Positions 1 through 7,852 of a DNA stretch of 64,000 nt are shown piece after piece; positions within the stretch are counted from its first letter, which is position 1, and every line of letters starts with the position of its first letter. Location of the stretch: the NCBI RefSeq assembly GCF_046237625.1, contig NZ_CP143545.1, forward strand, positions 2,604,001-2,668,000, written 5' to 3'. The notes under the pieces are model-generated. The model had not been told where the DNA came from, did not search any database, and worked only from the letters and a program-made list of their open reading frames with translations. The position numbers and the translations under genes were made by a program. The DNA comes from Paraperibacillus esterisolvens (GTDB lineage: Bacteria; Bacillota; Bacilli; Bacillales; DSM-1321).

Positions 1-3
1 CCT

Positions 4-159
4 TTATTTATCTGTCTGATCATTTCCGAGTTCCGCATACAGGTTCCTTAGCACATGGAGCCTATATTGCTCAAGTTTCCTCCGCTCAACCGGATGCTTG
101 GATATACCTGCTGCCTTCAGCTGCTGTATGAACCAGCCTTTGGAGTATTTATAAGCCAT
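4..159 (-). CDS. YflJ-like small protein (DUF2639 type)
   Basis: A 51-residue basic protein starting MAYKYSKGWF, read leftwards, with ATG at 157-159 and TAA at 4-6. The start is supported by a GGGGGAG ribosome binding site just upstream. The N-terminal pattern and the later K-H-P-x-E-x-R-K-L-E stretch resemble the YflJ/DUF2639 family of short Bacillus proteins, whose function is unknown. It has no membrane segment or signal peptide. The family call is from memory of the N-terminal signature; the existence of the gene is well supported by the RBS and compact frame. Confidence 0.7.
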   Translation of the reverse strand: MAYKYSKGWFIQQLKAAGISKHPVERRKLEQYRLHVLRNLYAELGNDQTDK

Positions 160-240
160 TTGTCTCCCCCTCACCCTCTATAGGGTTAGCTTATGATAGA
201 GGGAGGGTGTGCATGACTACTTTCGGACTAAGTGTTTTCC

Positions 241-1308
241 TCATAACAAACCTGTAAGCAGGCGGTACATCTCATCTGTCCTGGTGAAGTGCCTCCCAGC
301 CTGCATGCTCTCTGCCATCTCTTCTTTGTTCTCATACAGGTCTGAAATGGTCTGAAGGAAATTTTCCTTCGTCAGCTCTTCCTCCTGAATGGTCCGGCAA
401 TACCCGGCTTTTTCAAAGCTGGCAGCGTTGATAATCTGATCGCCCCTTGATTGAGTCCTTGACAGGGGAATTAAAAGCATCGGTTTTTGCAATGCCAGGA
501 ATTCAAATATGGAGTTGGAGCCTGCACGGGAAACGACAAGGCTCGCAGAAGCGGCCATATCAAACAGCCCTTCATGTACAAATTCAAATGGAGCATATCC
601 CTCCTGTCTTAATTCCTCTCTAACATTGCCCTTTCCACAGAAATGAATAACCTGAAAAGTTTTGAGGAGTTCCGGCAGGCTTTGTTCCACAGCCTGGTTG
701 ATGCTCCTAGCTCCGAGACTTCCCCCCATAATGGCAAGAACAGGCTTTTTATCTGTAAAACCGCATCGCGCGAGTCCCTTATCCTTATTCCCTGTAAACA
801 CCCCATCCCGAAGAACGGCTCCTGCATGAATCGTTTTCTTTCCTCTGAGATAGCTGCTTGTTTCCTTGAATGTGGTGAAGACTGCCCGGGAGAAAGGAAA
901 CGCCATACGATTTGCGAGACCGGGAGTATAATCTGACTCATGGATGACGGCTGGGATATTGAGGAGGCTCCCTCCCAGGACCACAGGAACGGAAACGAAC
1001 CCTCCTTTAGAGAAAATCAGATCAGGCTTCAGCTTCCTAAGAATTCTGCAAGATTGAATAATGCCTCCAAGTATATTGAATGGGTCCTTAAGATTCTGCC
1101 AGGAAAAGTAGCGGCGCAGCTTGCCGGCAGGCACACTATAATAAGCAATTTCCGGAAAATTCTTCTCGATGATTTCCCTTTCTATTCCTTTGCGGGATCC
1201 TATATAGACTACATCCCATCCATTTCTCAAAAATACTGGGATAAGGGCGGCATTCACTGACACATGCCCCGCGGATCCCCCGCCCGTAAATACAATTCGT
1301 TTTTTCAT
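241..1308 (-). CDS. murG: MurG-type UDP-GlcNAc:undecaprenyl-PP-MurNAc-pentapeptide GlcNAc transferase
   Basis: MurG transfers GlcNAc from UDP-GlcNAc to lipid I, giving lipid II at the inner face of the membrane. The 355-residue protein opens with the glycine-rich loop GGGSAGHV, has HESDYTPGLANR where classical MurG has HEQNAxxG, a central GGSLGA, and the C-terminal nucleotide-binding region SRAGSNSIFEFLAL. I chose the ATG at 1306-1308 (MKKRIVFTGG) because AAGGGGCAGG sits just upstream; the frame stays open 12 codons further. It stands alone, outside any cell-division cluster, so it is probably the second, isolated MurG paralogue that several Bacillus species carry. MurG-type glycosyltransferase is secure; the exact acceptor is inferred. 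Confidence 0.88.
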   Translation of the reverse strand: MKKRIVFTGGGSAGHVSVNAALIPVFLRNGWDVVYIGSRKGIEREIIEKNFPEIAYYSVPAGKLRRYFSWQNLKDPFNILGGIIQSCRILRKLKPDLIFSKGGFVSVPVVLGGSLLNIPAVIHESDYTPGLANRMAFPFSRAVFTTFKETSSYLRGKKTIHAGAVLRDGVFTGNKDKGLARCGFTDKKPVLAIMGGSLGARSINQAVEQSLPELLKTFQVIHFCGKGNVREELRQEGYAPFEFVHEGLFDMAASASLVVSRAGSNSIFEFLALQKPMLLIPLSRTQSRGDQIINAASFEKAGYCRTIQEEELTKENFLQTISDLYENKEEMAESMQAGRHFTRTDEMYRLLTGLL

Positions 1309-1372
1309 GTTCCTGCCCCTTGTAGTTTTTATGTATAGATCCATTTTATCGCAAAGCCATCTTGTTATGTGC

Positions 1373-1378
1373 TATAAT
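1373..1378 (+). promoter_or_regulatory. Extended -10 element for the MATE gene
   Basis: TATAAT preceded by TGC gives the extended -10 pattern TGnTATAAT, about 39 bp before the MATE start codon. No good -35 hexamer is visible at 17 bp, which is usual for extended -10 promoters. The start of the divergent murG lies about 70 bp to the left. Confidence 0.5.
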
Positions 1379-1416
1379 TCTTTTCATTATTGAATTTAGC
1401 GAACCAGGGGTAACTT

Positions 1417-2778
1417 ATGCAAAAGACACAGTCAAACAAAGAAAAAATAAAGCAGTTTTTACAGATCCTGCTGCCGATTCTTTTAACACAGCTCGGGATT
1501 TTCTCAATGACCTTTTTTGATACGATGATGTCCGGGAATGCTGGTCCTTCTGATCTCGCCGGAGTTGCAATCGGAAGCTCCCTCTGGACTCCTGTATTCA
1601 CCGGGCTTAGCGGAATATTGCTTGCTATTACTCCCATTGTCGCCCAGCAGATAGGCGGTGGAAGGCACAGGGAAGTAAGCTTTTCAGTAACACAGGGAAT
1701 TTATTTGTCCTTTTTCATGGCATTGATTGTCATTGTAATCGGATCTTTCGCTCTCGGGCCAGTACTTGACGCCATGAAACTGGCACCGGAGGTCAGGGAA
1801 ATTGCCCATGGCTTTTTAAAAGCTTTATCCATCGGAATGGTGCCGCTTTTTGTATATAATGCTTTACGGGCTTATATAGATGCACTCGGCGAAACGAAGA
1901 TTTCTATGTTTATCACCCTGCTTTCCCTGCCGATCAACATCTTTTTGAATTATGTGCTGATATTCGGGAATTTGGGATTCCCTAGACTTGGGGGAATAGG
2001 GGCAGGCTATGCGTCTGCCGTCACATACTGGGCTTTGACCCTTATTGCTCTTTATGTCATTTATTCAAAAGAACCGTTCATTCGCTTCAAAGTATTCCGG
2101 GTTTTCTACACCATATCACTGAAGGAATGGGTTTCCATCCTGAAAGTCGGAGTCCCCATCGGTTTTTCGATTTTCTTTGAAACGAGCATTTTTTCAGCTG
2201 TCACTTTATTAATGAGTAATTACAGCACTGTTGTCATAGCTTCACATCAAGCGGCATTGAACTTTGCCTCATTCCTGTACATGATCCCTCTAAGCATCTC
2301 GATGAGCCTCACCATTGTCGTGGGTTTTGAAGCAGGTGCCAAGCGGATACACGATGCCGTTAAATATGCCTATATCGGCATTAGCATGGCTGTCTGCCTT
2401 GCCTTTATCTGCGGCTTGGTTCTGTTTGCCTTAAGAGAACAGATTGCCGGGTTATATACGAATGATCCCGAAGTATTGAAGATGACGTCTTCATTCCTTG
2501 TTTTCGCTCTTTTTTTTCAGCTCTCCGATGCCCTGCAGGCTCCCATTCAGGGCGCTCTCAGGGGATATAAGGATGTAAATGTAACGCTGGTCATGTCACT
2601 GGTCTCCTACTGGGTGATTGGCCTGCCAACCGGCTATCTTTTTGCGGCACATACAGGCCTTGATGCCTTCGGCTATTGGATAGGATTGATTACAGGCCTC
2701 GCAGCCGGCGCGGTTACACTGTCCTTCAGGCTCGTATCCGTCCAGCGGAGGAAAAAGGCTGAGTGGCAAAAGGGATGA
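1417..2778 (+). CDS. MATE-family multidrug/cation antiporter
   Basis: A 453-residue polytopic membrane protein with about 12 hydrophobic segments and the two-fold pseudo-repeat of MATE exporters. Typical features are the early PILLTQLGIFSMTFFDTMMSG region and GxxxGxASAVTYW around residue 200. MATE proteins expel drugs or metabolites in exchange for Na+ or H+. The length is normal for the family. The start ATG follows AGGGGT. It is transcribed alone, divergently from murG, and ends in its own terminator. Substrate cannot be read from the sequence; the B. subtilis relatives are of the NorM/YojI type. Confidence 0.88.
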   Translation: MQKTQSNKEKIKQFLQILLPILLTQLGIFSMTFFDTMMSGNAGPSDLAGVAIGSSLWTPVFTGLSGILLAITPIVAQQIGGGRHREVSFSVTQGIYLSFFMALIVIVIGSFALGPVLDAMKLAPEVREIAHGFLKALSIGMVPLFVYNALRAYIDALGETKISMFITLLSLPINIFLNYVLIFGNLGFPRLGGIGAGYASAVTYWALTLIALYVIYSKEPFIRFKVFRVFYTISLKEWVSILKVGVPIGFSIFFETSIFSAVTLLMSNYSTVVIASHQAALNFASFLYMIPLSISMSLTIVVGFEAGAKRIHDAVKYAYIGISMAVCLAFICGLVLFALREQIAGLYTNDPEVLKMTSSFLVFALFFQLSDALQAPIQGALRGYKDVNVTLVMSLVSYWVIGLPTGYLFAAHTGLDAFGYWIGLITGLAAGAVTLSFRLVSVQRRKKAEWQKG

Positions 2779-2799
2779 AGCATAATCAATGTGAATACT

Positions 2800-2831
2800 A
2801 AAAAGGCGGACGTAAAGTCCTCCTTTTTTTT
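2800..2831 (+). terminator. Terminator after the MATE gene
   Basis: Hairpin GGCGGAC-gtaaa-GTCCTCC (one mismatch) followed by a run of T, starting about 20 bp after the stop codon. Confidence 0.75.
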
Positions 2832-2980
2832 ATGCACAGAATATAATTATTCTATGGAATTATAGGGTTTAAACATAGTTAATTTTCGAGCGGGCGCCTG
2901 CAGCGGACATCATTTTTTTGTTCGAACTCCACCAGGAACGCGACGATAAGTCCTGCGTAAGCAAAATTCGGCTGATAAAT

Positions 2981-3008
2981 AACGATTCTCTTCTGGCTGC
3001 ATACTATA
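2981..3008 (+). promoter_or_regulatory. SigK-type sporulation promoter
   Basis: AAC at 2981-2983, a 16-bp spacer and CATACTATA at 3000-3008 match the mother-cell SigK pattern (AC, spacer, CATAnnnTA). It lies about 50 bp before the start of the Hsp20-like gene, whose relatives include spore-coat proteins expressed from SigK promoters. Confidence 0.45.
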
Positions 3009-3060
3009 ATAGCGGATAATCCACTGTTTTATGCTGGACACTTGAAAGGAGAAGTCAGGA

Positions 3061-3540
3061 ATGTTTCCATGGAATATGCTTTTCCCTTTCAACAAACAGG
3101 CTGGTGAGATGCTAAAGAATATGCAGTCTAAGGATATCGATCCCCTCATGGGAAATTTTTTCTCCCAATTTGCAGCTCAGGCAGAGAAGATGTTTGCTGG
3201 ACAGGACTCTGCACCCGACTTCAACTTCATGGCAAGTAGCGGGCAGGGCAAACAAGCAGTATCTGACTCCCCCGCTTCTGTATTTGAGACTCATGAAAAC
3301 GTGTATGTGAGGATTGCAATAAAGGAATCAGCTCCATTAGATAAGCTGAAGATTTTCCACACCTCCAACCAGTTGATTCTCGAGGGCCTTCCTGAATCCA
3401 AGGACAGAAGGACTGTGACTCTGCCTTCACTGGTTAAAAAGAAAGGGGCCCAAGCCGTATATAAGGAAGGAATTCTGGAAGTGAAAATACCTAAGAACGA
3501 AGATATGCAATACTCCGAAATAAATGTTTCCAAAAAATAA
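3061..3540 (+). CDS. Hsp20/alpha-crystallin-like protein, probable spore-coat component
   Basis: A 159-residue soluble protein starting MFPWNMLFPF. The first ~70 residues are variable. From about residue 75 it shows a small heat-shock protein (alpha-crystallin) core: an ETHENVYVRIAI strand, LKIFHTSNQLILEGLP, a VTLPSLV turn and ILEVKIPK, which resembles the usual final strand. Related Bacillus proteins include the coat proteins CotP/CotM and the germination protein GerT; the match is closest to the GerT-like group, from memory. Upstream GAAAGGAG is a good ribosome binding site and a SigK-like promoter lies 50 bp away, supporting a late sporulation role. The fold call is fairly secure; the spore role is inference. 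Confidence 0.65.
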   Translation: MFPWNMLFPFNKQAGEMLKNMQSKDIDPLMGNFFSQFAAQAEKMFAGQDSAPDFNFMASSGQGKQAVSDSPASVFETHENVYVRIAIKESAPLDKLKIFHTSNQLILEGLPESKDRRTVTLPSLVKKKGAQAVYKEGILEVKIPKNEDMQYSEINVSKK

Positions 3541-3577
3541 AAAAGGACTAAGCAAAGATTCACTTAGTCCTTTTTTA
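3541..3577. terminator. Terminator between Hsp20-like gene and CAP gene (bidirectional)
   Basis: Perfect stem GGACTAAG / CTTAGTCC flanked by A-run and T-run on its two sides, so it can terminate the rightward gene and the leftward CAP gene that ends at 3590. Confidence 0.85.
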
Positions 3578-3589
3578 TCAACCTATATT

Positions 3590-4330
3590 TTATTTAGAGA
3601 TGAATTGTTGTGTCCAGTAATGTCCATCTTCTACATAGCCGACACCGATATGCGTGTAGCCGCTGTTAAGGATGTTGGCACGGTGGCCAGAGCTGTTCAT
3701 CCATGCTTTTACAACTTCTTCAGGAGTAGGCTGTCCTTGTGCAATATTTTCCCCTGCAGATTTGTAGCTGATTCCAAATTTCTTCATCATGTCAAATGGA
3801 GAACCATAAGTTGGGCTGTTATGGTCGAAATAGTTGTTATCGTGCATGTCTTGAGATTTAGTACGGGCCACTTTGCTCAGGTCTGTATCGACTTTCAGCG
3901 CTGCCAGGCCTTGTTTTGAACGCTCTGCATTTGTCAGCTCGACAACTTTTTGTTCAAAAGCGCTTAGTTCATTAGCTGTCTGGGCTGGTGCTGCTTTTTC
4001 AGCAGGTGCTGGTGCTGCCTTTGGTGCTTGTGGAGCTGGTGCTGCTTTTGGTGCTTGTGGAGCTGGTGCCGCCTTTGGTGCTTGTGGAGCTGGTGCTGCT
4101 TGTGGAGCTGGTGCTGCTTGACCTGTGAAGCAGTCATTAGCCGGCAATTGAACGTTTTGATATTTTGTCAGGTTTTCATTCACATATTTTGTGAGGTCCT
4201 GATAGCTATTAAACTGCATGACAGTCGGTTTTGAGTAATTAATAGTAGAAGCGTCAGCTTGAGTCGCTGCTGCTCCTGAAATTGAGATGGCTGCAGCTGC
4301 TGCTAATGATAATAGGAATTTCTGTTTCAT
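3590..4330 (-). CDS. Secreted CAP-domain (SCP/YkwD-like) protein with Pro/Ala-rich repeat linker
   Basis: A 246-residue exported protein. The start at 4328-4330 (MKQKFLLSLA) follows AGGGGGAA and opens a clean Sec signal peptide ending near GAAATQADA. After a short N-terminal region comes a linker of APAPQAPKA repeats, then a CAP domain of about 120 residues (FEQKVVELTNAERSKQGL, FDHNSPTYGSPFDMMKKFG, AGENIAQGQPTPEEVVKAWMNSSGHRANIL). The His and Glu positions typical of CAP proteins are present. The longer frame to 4474 lacks an RBS. CAP proteins of this type are found in Bacillus spores and culture fluids; the biochemical role is unknown. Confidence 0.88.
   Translation of the reverse strand: MKQKFLLSLAAAAAISISGAAATQADASTINYSKPTVMQFNSYQDLTKYVNENLTKYQNVQLPANDCFTGQAAPAPQAAPAPQAPKAAPAPQAPKAAPAPQAPKAAPAPAEKAAPAQTANELSAFEQKVVELTNAERSKQGLAALKVDTDLSKVARTKSQDMHDNNYFDHNSPTYGSPFDMMKKFGISYKSAGENIAQGQPTPEEVVKAWMNSSGHRANILNSGYTHIGVGYVEDGHYWTQQFISK
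4008..4120 (-). repeat. 27-bp coding minisatellite in the CAP gene
   Basis: Three nearly identical 27-bp units (4008-4034, 4035-4061, 4062-4088) followed by truncated units, encoding the AAPAPQAPK repeats of the linker. In-frame length change by slippage would only shorten or lengthen the linker. Confidence 0.85.
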
Positions 4331-4471
4331 TCTATTATTTCCCCCTAATTTCGTTTTTTGTATTTGTCTTGCTTGCAAAATTATCATAACATAGGATTTT
4401 CGTAATATTTCAGGCACAGTTTTCCAATAACCATCTCCATGATTCTCAGTATGACATCCGCAGAAAAAAAA

Positions 4472-4499
4472 CAAAAAAACCCTTTACCAGAAAGGGTTA
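4472..4499 (-). terminator. Terminator for the leftward 91-residue gene
   Basis: On the minus strand, AACCCTTT-ctggt-AAAGGGTT is followed by a T-run. It lies 165 bp beyond the stop codon of the gene at 4663-4938. Confidence 0.65.
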
Positions 4500-4662
4500 G
4501 AGAGCACTGCCTAATTTTGGCGCGTTTTATAAAATTATCTTTTTATGGGCAGGTTTAGCCGGAATTCCAACACCTACTAAGAAAGAAGCTATTGACAGTT
4601 TTTAAGCAAAGCGGTTTTTGTAATGTATATTACATAATTGTTACAAAAGTTAACGATATACG

Positions 4663-4938
4663 TCAAAGCAGTTCCTTATATACCTTGGTATAAACTTCTA
4701 ATAATGAACCTTTCTCGGCGGGCGTGAGCTGTGATTCAGACATGCGCATTAAACTGATGATAAACTTCTCTTCTTTCTTCTTTCTTATCCTTGGATGGGA
4801 ATTTTCATCCAGAAGCTCCCGCTTGATCAGCTCGAGCAAAATCTCCTCTTTATTAGTTTCAGGAGCCTGACCGGCTGACCGGTTTTTCCAGATAGAAAGA
4901 TAACTATCTAAAAGTTCTTCATATATATATTTCGTCAT
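4663..4938 (-). CDS. Unrecognised 91-residue charged protein
   Basis: A soluble, highly charged, mainly helical protein (MTKYIYEELL ... VYTKVYKELL). The ATG follows AATCAGGAGGAACGAC, an excellent ribosome binding site, so the gene is real. I do not recognise the family. It contains an RIRKKKEEKF basic patch and a SESQLTPAEKGSLL segment that could be a helix-helix motif. There is no membrane segment or cysteine. It is monocistronic with its own downstream terminator. Confidence 0.7.
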   Translation of the reverse strand: MTKYIYEELLDSYLSIWKNRSAGQAPETNKEEILLELIKRELLDENSHPRIRKKKEEKFIISLMRMSESQLTPAEKGSLLEVYTKVYKELL

Positions 4939-5006
4939 GTCGTTCCTCCTGATTGGAATAAGCTGCTCATGGACGGCCGATAAGATAAAAAAATGGAAGT
5001 ATACCT

Positions 5007-5273
5007 ATGGAACAGCCCCAAAGATGTCTTAAGTGCAAAATAAACCGCTCCAGATTAATTTTATTGAACAGATGCCAGCATATAAAAAGGTTAATTCCGT
5101 TACGGACCGCGTATTAGGAATATGCCAGTGAAAGGCTCAATCCTTTTCATTTCCGCTACAACGGACCTGAGTACAGGATCCAGTGCGGCACATGCGGTAC
5201 CATGGGGGGACGAATCAACTTCGCAGCTTTCGGACCATCCATTTTTATAGCAGTTTTCTATAAAGATCTATAA
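5007..5273 (+). pseudogene. Possible zinc-ribbon gene interrupted by an in-frame TAG
   Basis: From the ATG at 5007 (RBS GGAAG seven bases upstream) a frame reads MEQPQRCLKCK and runs 36 codons to TAG at 5115-5117. The same frame then continues for 51 codons (ERLNPFHFRYNGPEYRIQCG, then TCGTMGGR) to TAA at 5271-5273. Two CxxC pairs in one frame, with sensible protein-like sequence on both sides of the stop, suggest a small zinc-ribbon protein broken by one nonsense change. The last 29 bases overlap the 3' end of the convergent marR gene. A chance frame cannot be excluded. Confidence 0.35.
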
Positions 5274-5655
5274 ATTGTGAAAGTTCTTCTTCTGAAAGCA
5301 CGCCAAACTTTTCTGTAAAATATTCTGAACGTTTTTTTGCCAATTCGAGATATAGCGCTTCTCCTTCATTAGTGAGCGCTATTTTCACGATTCTTCGATC
5401 CTGGTCAGTCCTCTTTCTTGTAATATACCCCTTCTTGACCAGGATATCTGTAACATTCGTGATATGGCTTGCCGATACCTTGAGGTCCTGGGAAATGGCA
5501 GAAGCCTTTTGAGGACCAGCTATGTATAAAAATCTTAATACTGCAAACTCATTTCCGTTAATCACATTTCCATAAATGAGCTGCAATTCACTGCGGATCA
5601 TCCTGTAAAAAGTCCTATGATAATTTATCAGTTCATTTATCTTTTCTTTTCTCAA
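5245..5655 (-). CDS. MarR-family transcriptional regulator
   Basis: A 136-residue winged-helix dimer protein. The helix-turn-helix is GPQKASAISQDLKVSASHIT and the wing is KKGYITRKRTDQDRRIVKIALT, with the DxDRR signature of MarR proteins. N- and C-terminal helices would form the dimer interface. No ligand or target can be assigned; the YdaT-like gene lies upstream, separated by a terminator. The length is typical. Confidence 0.9.
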   Translation of the reverse strand: MRKEKINELINYHRTFYRMIRSELQLIYGNVINGNEFAVLRFLYIAGPQKASAISQDLKVSASHITNVTDILVKKGYITRKRTDQDRRIVKIALTNEGEALYLELAKKRSEYFTEKFGVLSEEELSQFIDLYRKLL

Positions 5656-5704
5656 ATGGAATCTGTCCTTTCAGGATAAAAACGGGTTCTTCCTTATAGT
5701 TTAA

Positions 5705-5733
5705 CAAAAAAATAACCCGGCAAGTAGCCGGGA
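5705..5733 (-). terminator. Terminator after the YdaT-like gene
   Basis: Minus-strand stem CCCGGC-tactt-GCCGGG followed by TTATTTTTTTG, between the stop of the gene at 5772 and the start of marR. Confidence 0.8.
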
Positions 5734-5771
5734 ATGTTAATAAATAGTGAAATACCACCTTAAATGATAGG

Positions 5772-5954
5772 TTATTCTTTATCTTTTCCGTGGTTTTTCA
5801 CATAATCCTTTGCATTATCAATAGCAATGGGTATAGCACGGCCTTCTTCATAGCCTTCTTCAAGCATGGCATTTGCAATTTCAATCGCTTTTTCCCTGAC
5901 TGGCTTATCCAGATTTTTCATCGAGGCCGGATAGTCACTTTTTGTCCATGGCAT
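5772..5954 (-). CDS. YdaT-like small stress protein
   Basis: A 60-residue protein starting MPWTKSDYPASMKNLDKPVR and continuing with AIEIANAMLEEGYEEGRAIP. This pattern is the N-terminal module of YdaT, a general-stress (SigB-controlled) protein of B. subtilis. Here only that module is present, ending in a charged tail. The RBS is AAGGGGGAAAATACC before the ATG. Function unknown; the similarity is from memory of the signature. Confidence 0.7.
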   Translation of the reverse strand: MPWTKSDYPASMKNLDKPVREKAIEIANAMLEEGYEEGRAIPIAIDNAKDYVKNHGKDKE

Positions 5955-6120
5955 GGTATTTTCCCCCTTTGGGTGTTCTTATATAAACTATATTCCCCCA
6001 AAGAAGTCGTTTAAAGCGTCCGTAAAAATAAAGATATACAACGATAAGGAGATTCCAAATTGTAAGGCCCAACTACTATACAAATCAAAATAGAGAAATT
6101 GAACTTTTCAGTTATTTTAT

Positions 6121-6753
6121 TTATTTATTTATTGAATTCATTAACTGGAAGAAGTATTCAGGTTTATGAGTCTTATTTAGGTTATACCATGAATGTAATG
6201 CATCTGATGTAAATACATCTATTTTTTTCAGTACCTCCGCAGCAAATTCCAGAGGCGCTATTCCTGGTGCAGTAACTAAATTCGCATCAGATACCGCAGA
6301 TTCCGCCTCATAGAACTTTTCTCCTTTATAGTTAGGACATACCATTTTAGTATATTCTAAATTATTACTTGTATGCTTTCTATTATCTAAGTATCCCATA
6401 CCCGCAAGGCCCTCAATTGCACCACAAATTGCAGCAACAATAGTGCCAAGATTTAAAGCATGGCCAACTCTTTTCAAGACAGGTTGATGAATTTCCTCAC
6501 TCCAAGTAGTCCCTCCTGGTAAAATTAAAAGATCTTTACTCTTAAGAGTACATTCATCAAGTGATATATCTGGCTTTATGCCCATTCCTCCCATAGTAGT
6601 AATCATTTCTTTATTAGCTCCTACTGTAAATACTTTTAAAGGTGCTAAATCTTTTTTAAAATATCTTCCTGAGTTTAGTTCAGCAACTAAATATCCATAT
6701 TCCCAGTCCGACATTGTATTAAATACATATAGGAAAACTTTTTTTGTTTGCAT
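6121..6753 (-). CDS. DJ-1/PfpI-family (type 1 glutamine amidotransferase-like) protein
   Basis: A 210-residue alpha/beta protein of the DJ-1/PfpI superfamily: LLILPGGTTW, the nucleophile elbow AAICGAIEGLAGMGYLDNRK with the reactive cysteine, and a C-terminal APLEFAAEVLKKI segment. Members include stress-related hydrolases, glyoxalase-like enzymes and the YdeA/YoaZ proteins of B. subtilis. It lies downstream of and in the same direction as the WYL regulator, separated by a perfect inverted repeat. Codon use is strongly AT-rich compared with the surrounding genes, which suggests acquisition with the regulator. Confidence 0.85.
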   Translation of the reverse strand: MQTKKVFLYVFNTMSDWEYGYLVAELNSGRYFKKDLAPLKVFTVGANKEMITTMGGMGIKPDISLDECTLKSKDLLILPGGTTWSEEIHQPVLKRVGHALNLGTIVAAICGAIEGLAGMGYLDNRKHTSNNLEYTKMVCPNYKGEKFYEAESAVSDANLVTAPGIAPLEFAAEVLKKIDVFTSDALHSWYNLNKTHKPEYFFQLMNSINK

Positions 6754-6793
6754 ACAATAACACTCCCATTTACAATTTATATAGCAATTATAA

Positions 6794-6830
6794 GATAACT
6801 TCCCTGACAGTTAACGTCAGGGAAGTTATC
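6794..6830. promoter_or_regulatory. Perfect 15-bp inverted repeat between WYL and DJ-1 genes
   Basis: GATAACTTCCCTGAC, a 7-base loop and its exact reverse complement GTCAGGGAAGTTATC. It overlaps the stop codon of the WYL gene. No strong T-run follows on either strand, so it could be a weak terminator, a transcript-stabilising hairpin, or an operator for the neighbouring regulator. Confidence 0.6.
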
Positions 6831-7791
6831 ATTCTTGATAAAATTTTATTAATTCCGACAGAACTTCAATAAGTTTTTTCTTAAGACTTAATGGCTCTAC
6901 TACTTTAATAGATTTATTGTATGGTAAAAGTAAATAAGGTACATATGTATGTATCATATCTTTTTCAAGAAGAAAAACAGCTTGATTTGAAGTCCGTTCT
7001 TGTAAATAATGTCCTAAAAACCAATGTTGGCAAATATCAGCCAGTACATTTTTATCTCCACTAATAACCAAAGAAATTACCCCTTCCTTATCTTCTATAG
7101 CTGGAAGAAGACTTTTTATAAAAAAGTCACGTGCTGAAAAATTTTCTGGCCGGTTAAACTTATTTTCGGTTAGCATTAGATTTTCAATTCGATCTACTCT
7201 AAAACTACGAATATCATTCCTAAGATGACAAAACCCAATCATATACCACTTATTATTCCAATAGATAATTCTGAACGGATCCACCAATCTATAATTTAAT
7301 TGATTTTCGCCACTTTTATGGTAAATAATTTTTACTGAGTACTCGTTAGCTACAGCCCGCTCCAACTCCTTCAAAGAAGATTCCATAGAGAGTGAATTTA
7401 ATCGACTTATTACTTCAAGACTAGTTAAATGTTGGTTTATCTTTGTTTCCTGCTCTTGATTTGAGTATTTACTTAGTTTTGAAATGGCCCTATTCAGTGC
7501 ATCACCACCATAATATCCGGCTTCTTCTGCAAAAACAGCAGCATGAAATAGTGAAGTTTTCTCCTCCAAATCAAAAAAAAGAGGAGCCTTAATAAAATTG
7601 TTCAATAAGGTGTATCCACCGTTATGTCCTGGTATTGATATTATAGGTACGCCGCTTGTTGAGATTGTATCAATATAACGATACACAGTCCTTATATTCA
7701 TTTCTAACTTTTCAGAAATTTGTTTTGCAGTAATTTTTTCACCTGAACGAAGCATCCATAGAATTGCTAACATATTATCGATTTTAGGCAT
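6829..7791 (-). CDS. YafY-type HTH/WYL-domain transcriptional regulator
   Basis: 320 residues. The N-terminal winged helix-turn-helix of the HTH_11 type (ITAKQISEKLEMNIRTVYRYIDTISTSG in sense, about residues 17-45) is followed by a WYL domain from about residue 140 (VKIIYHKSG; WNNKWYMIGFCHLRNDIRSFRVDRI) and the C-terminal WCX extension. WYL regulators sense ligands, often nucleic acids or nucleotides, and usually control adjacent genes. Here the downstream DJ-1 gene is the obvious target. The gene is AT-rich and sits beside a Tn3 relic, so it was probably acquired. Confidence 0.9.
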   Translation of the reverse strand: MPKIDNMLAILWMLRSGEKITAKQISEKLEMNIRTVYRYIDTISTSGVPIISIPGHNGGYTLLNNFIKAPLFFDLEEKTSLFHAAVFAEEAGYYGGDALNRAISKLSKYSNQEQETKINQHLTSLEVISRLNSLSMESSLKELERAVANEYSVKIIYHKSGENQLNYRLVDPFRIIYWNNKWYMIGFCHLRNDIRSFRVDRIENLMLTENKFNRPENFSARDFFIKSLLPAIEDKEGVISLVISGDKNVLADICQHWFLGHYLQERTSNQAVFLLEKDMIHTYVPYLLLPYNKSIKVVEPLSLKKKLIEVLSELIKFYQE

Positions 7792-7852
7792 ATAATTCCA
7801 CCTCTATAAGCAATTTATATTCTATTATATATTTTCGTTTTTTGTTTAGCTC

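Noticed and set aside
160..215. Hairpin CCCTCTAT/ATAGAGGG before the YflJ-like gene as an RNA switch
   Set aside because: The stem is only 8 bp and part of a repetitive GGGAGGG/CCCTC stretch; no further evidence of regulation.
2910..3149. 79-codon minus-strand frame overlapping the Hsp20-like gene
   Set aside because: It has no RBS, overlaps a well-supported gene and its promoter, and has no protein-like pattern.
5955..6120. Left-end Tn3 inverted repeat bounding the AT-rich island
   Set aside because: No sequence resembling the 38-bp right end was found in this gap, so the extent of the transposon cannot be set.
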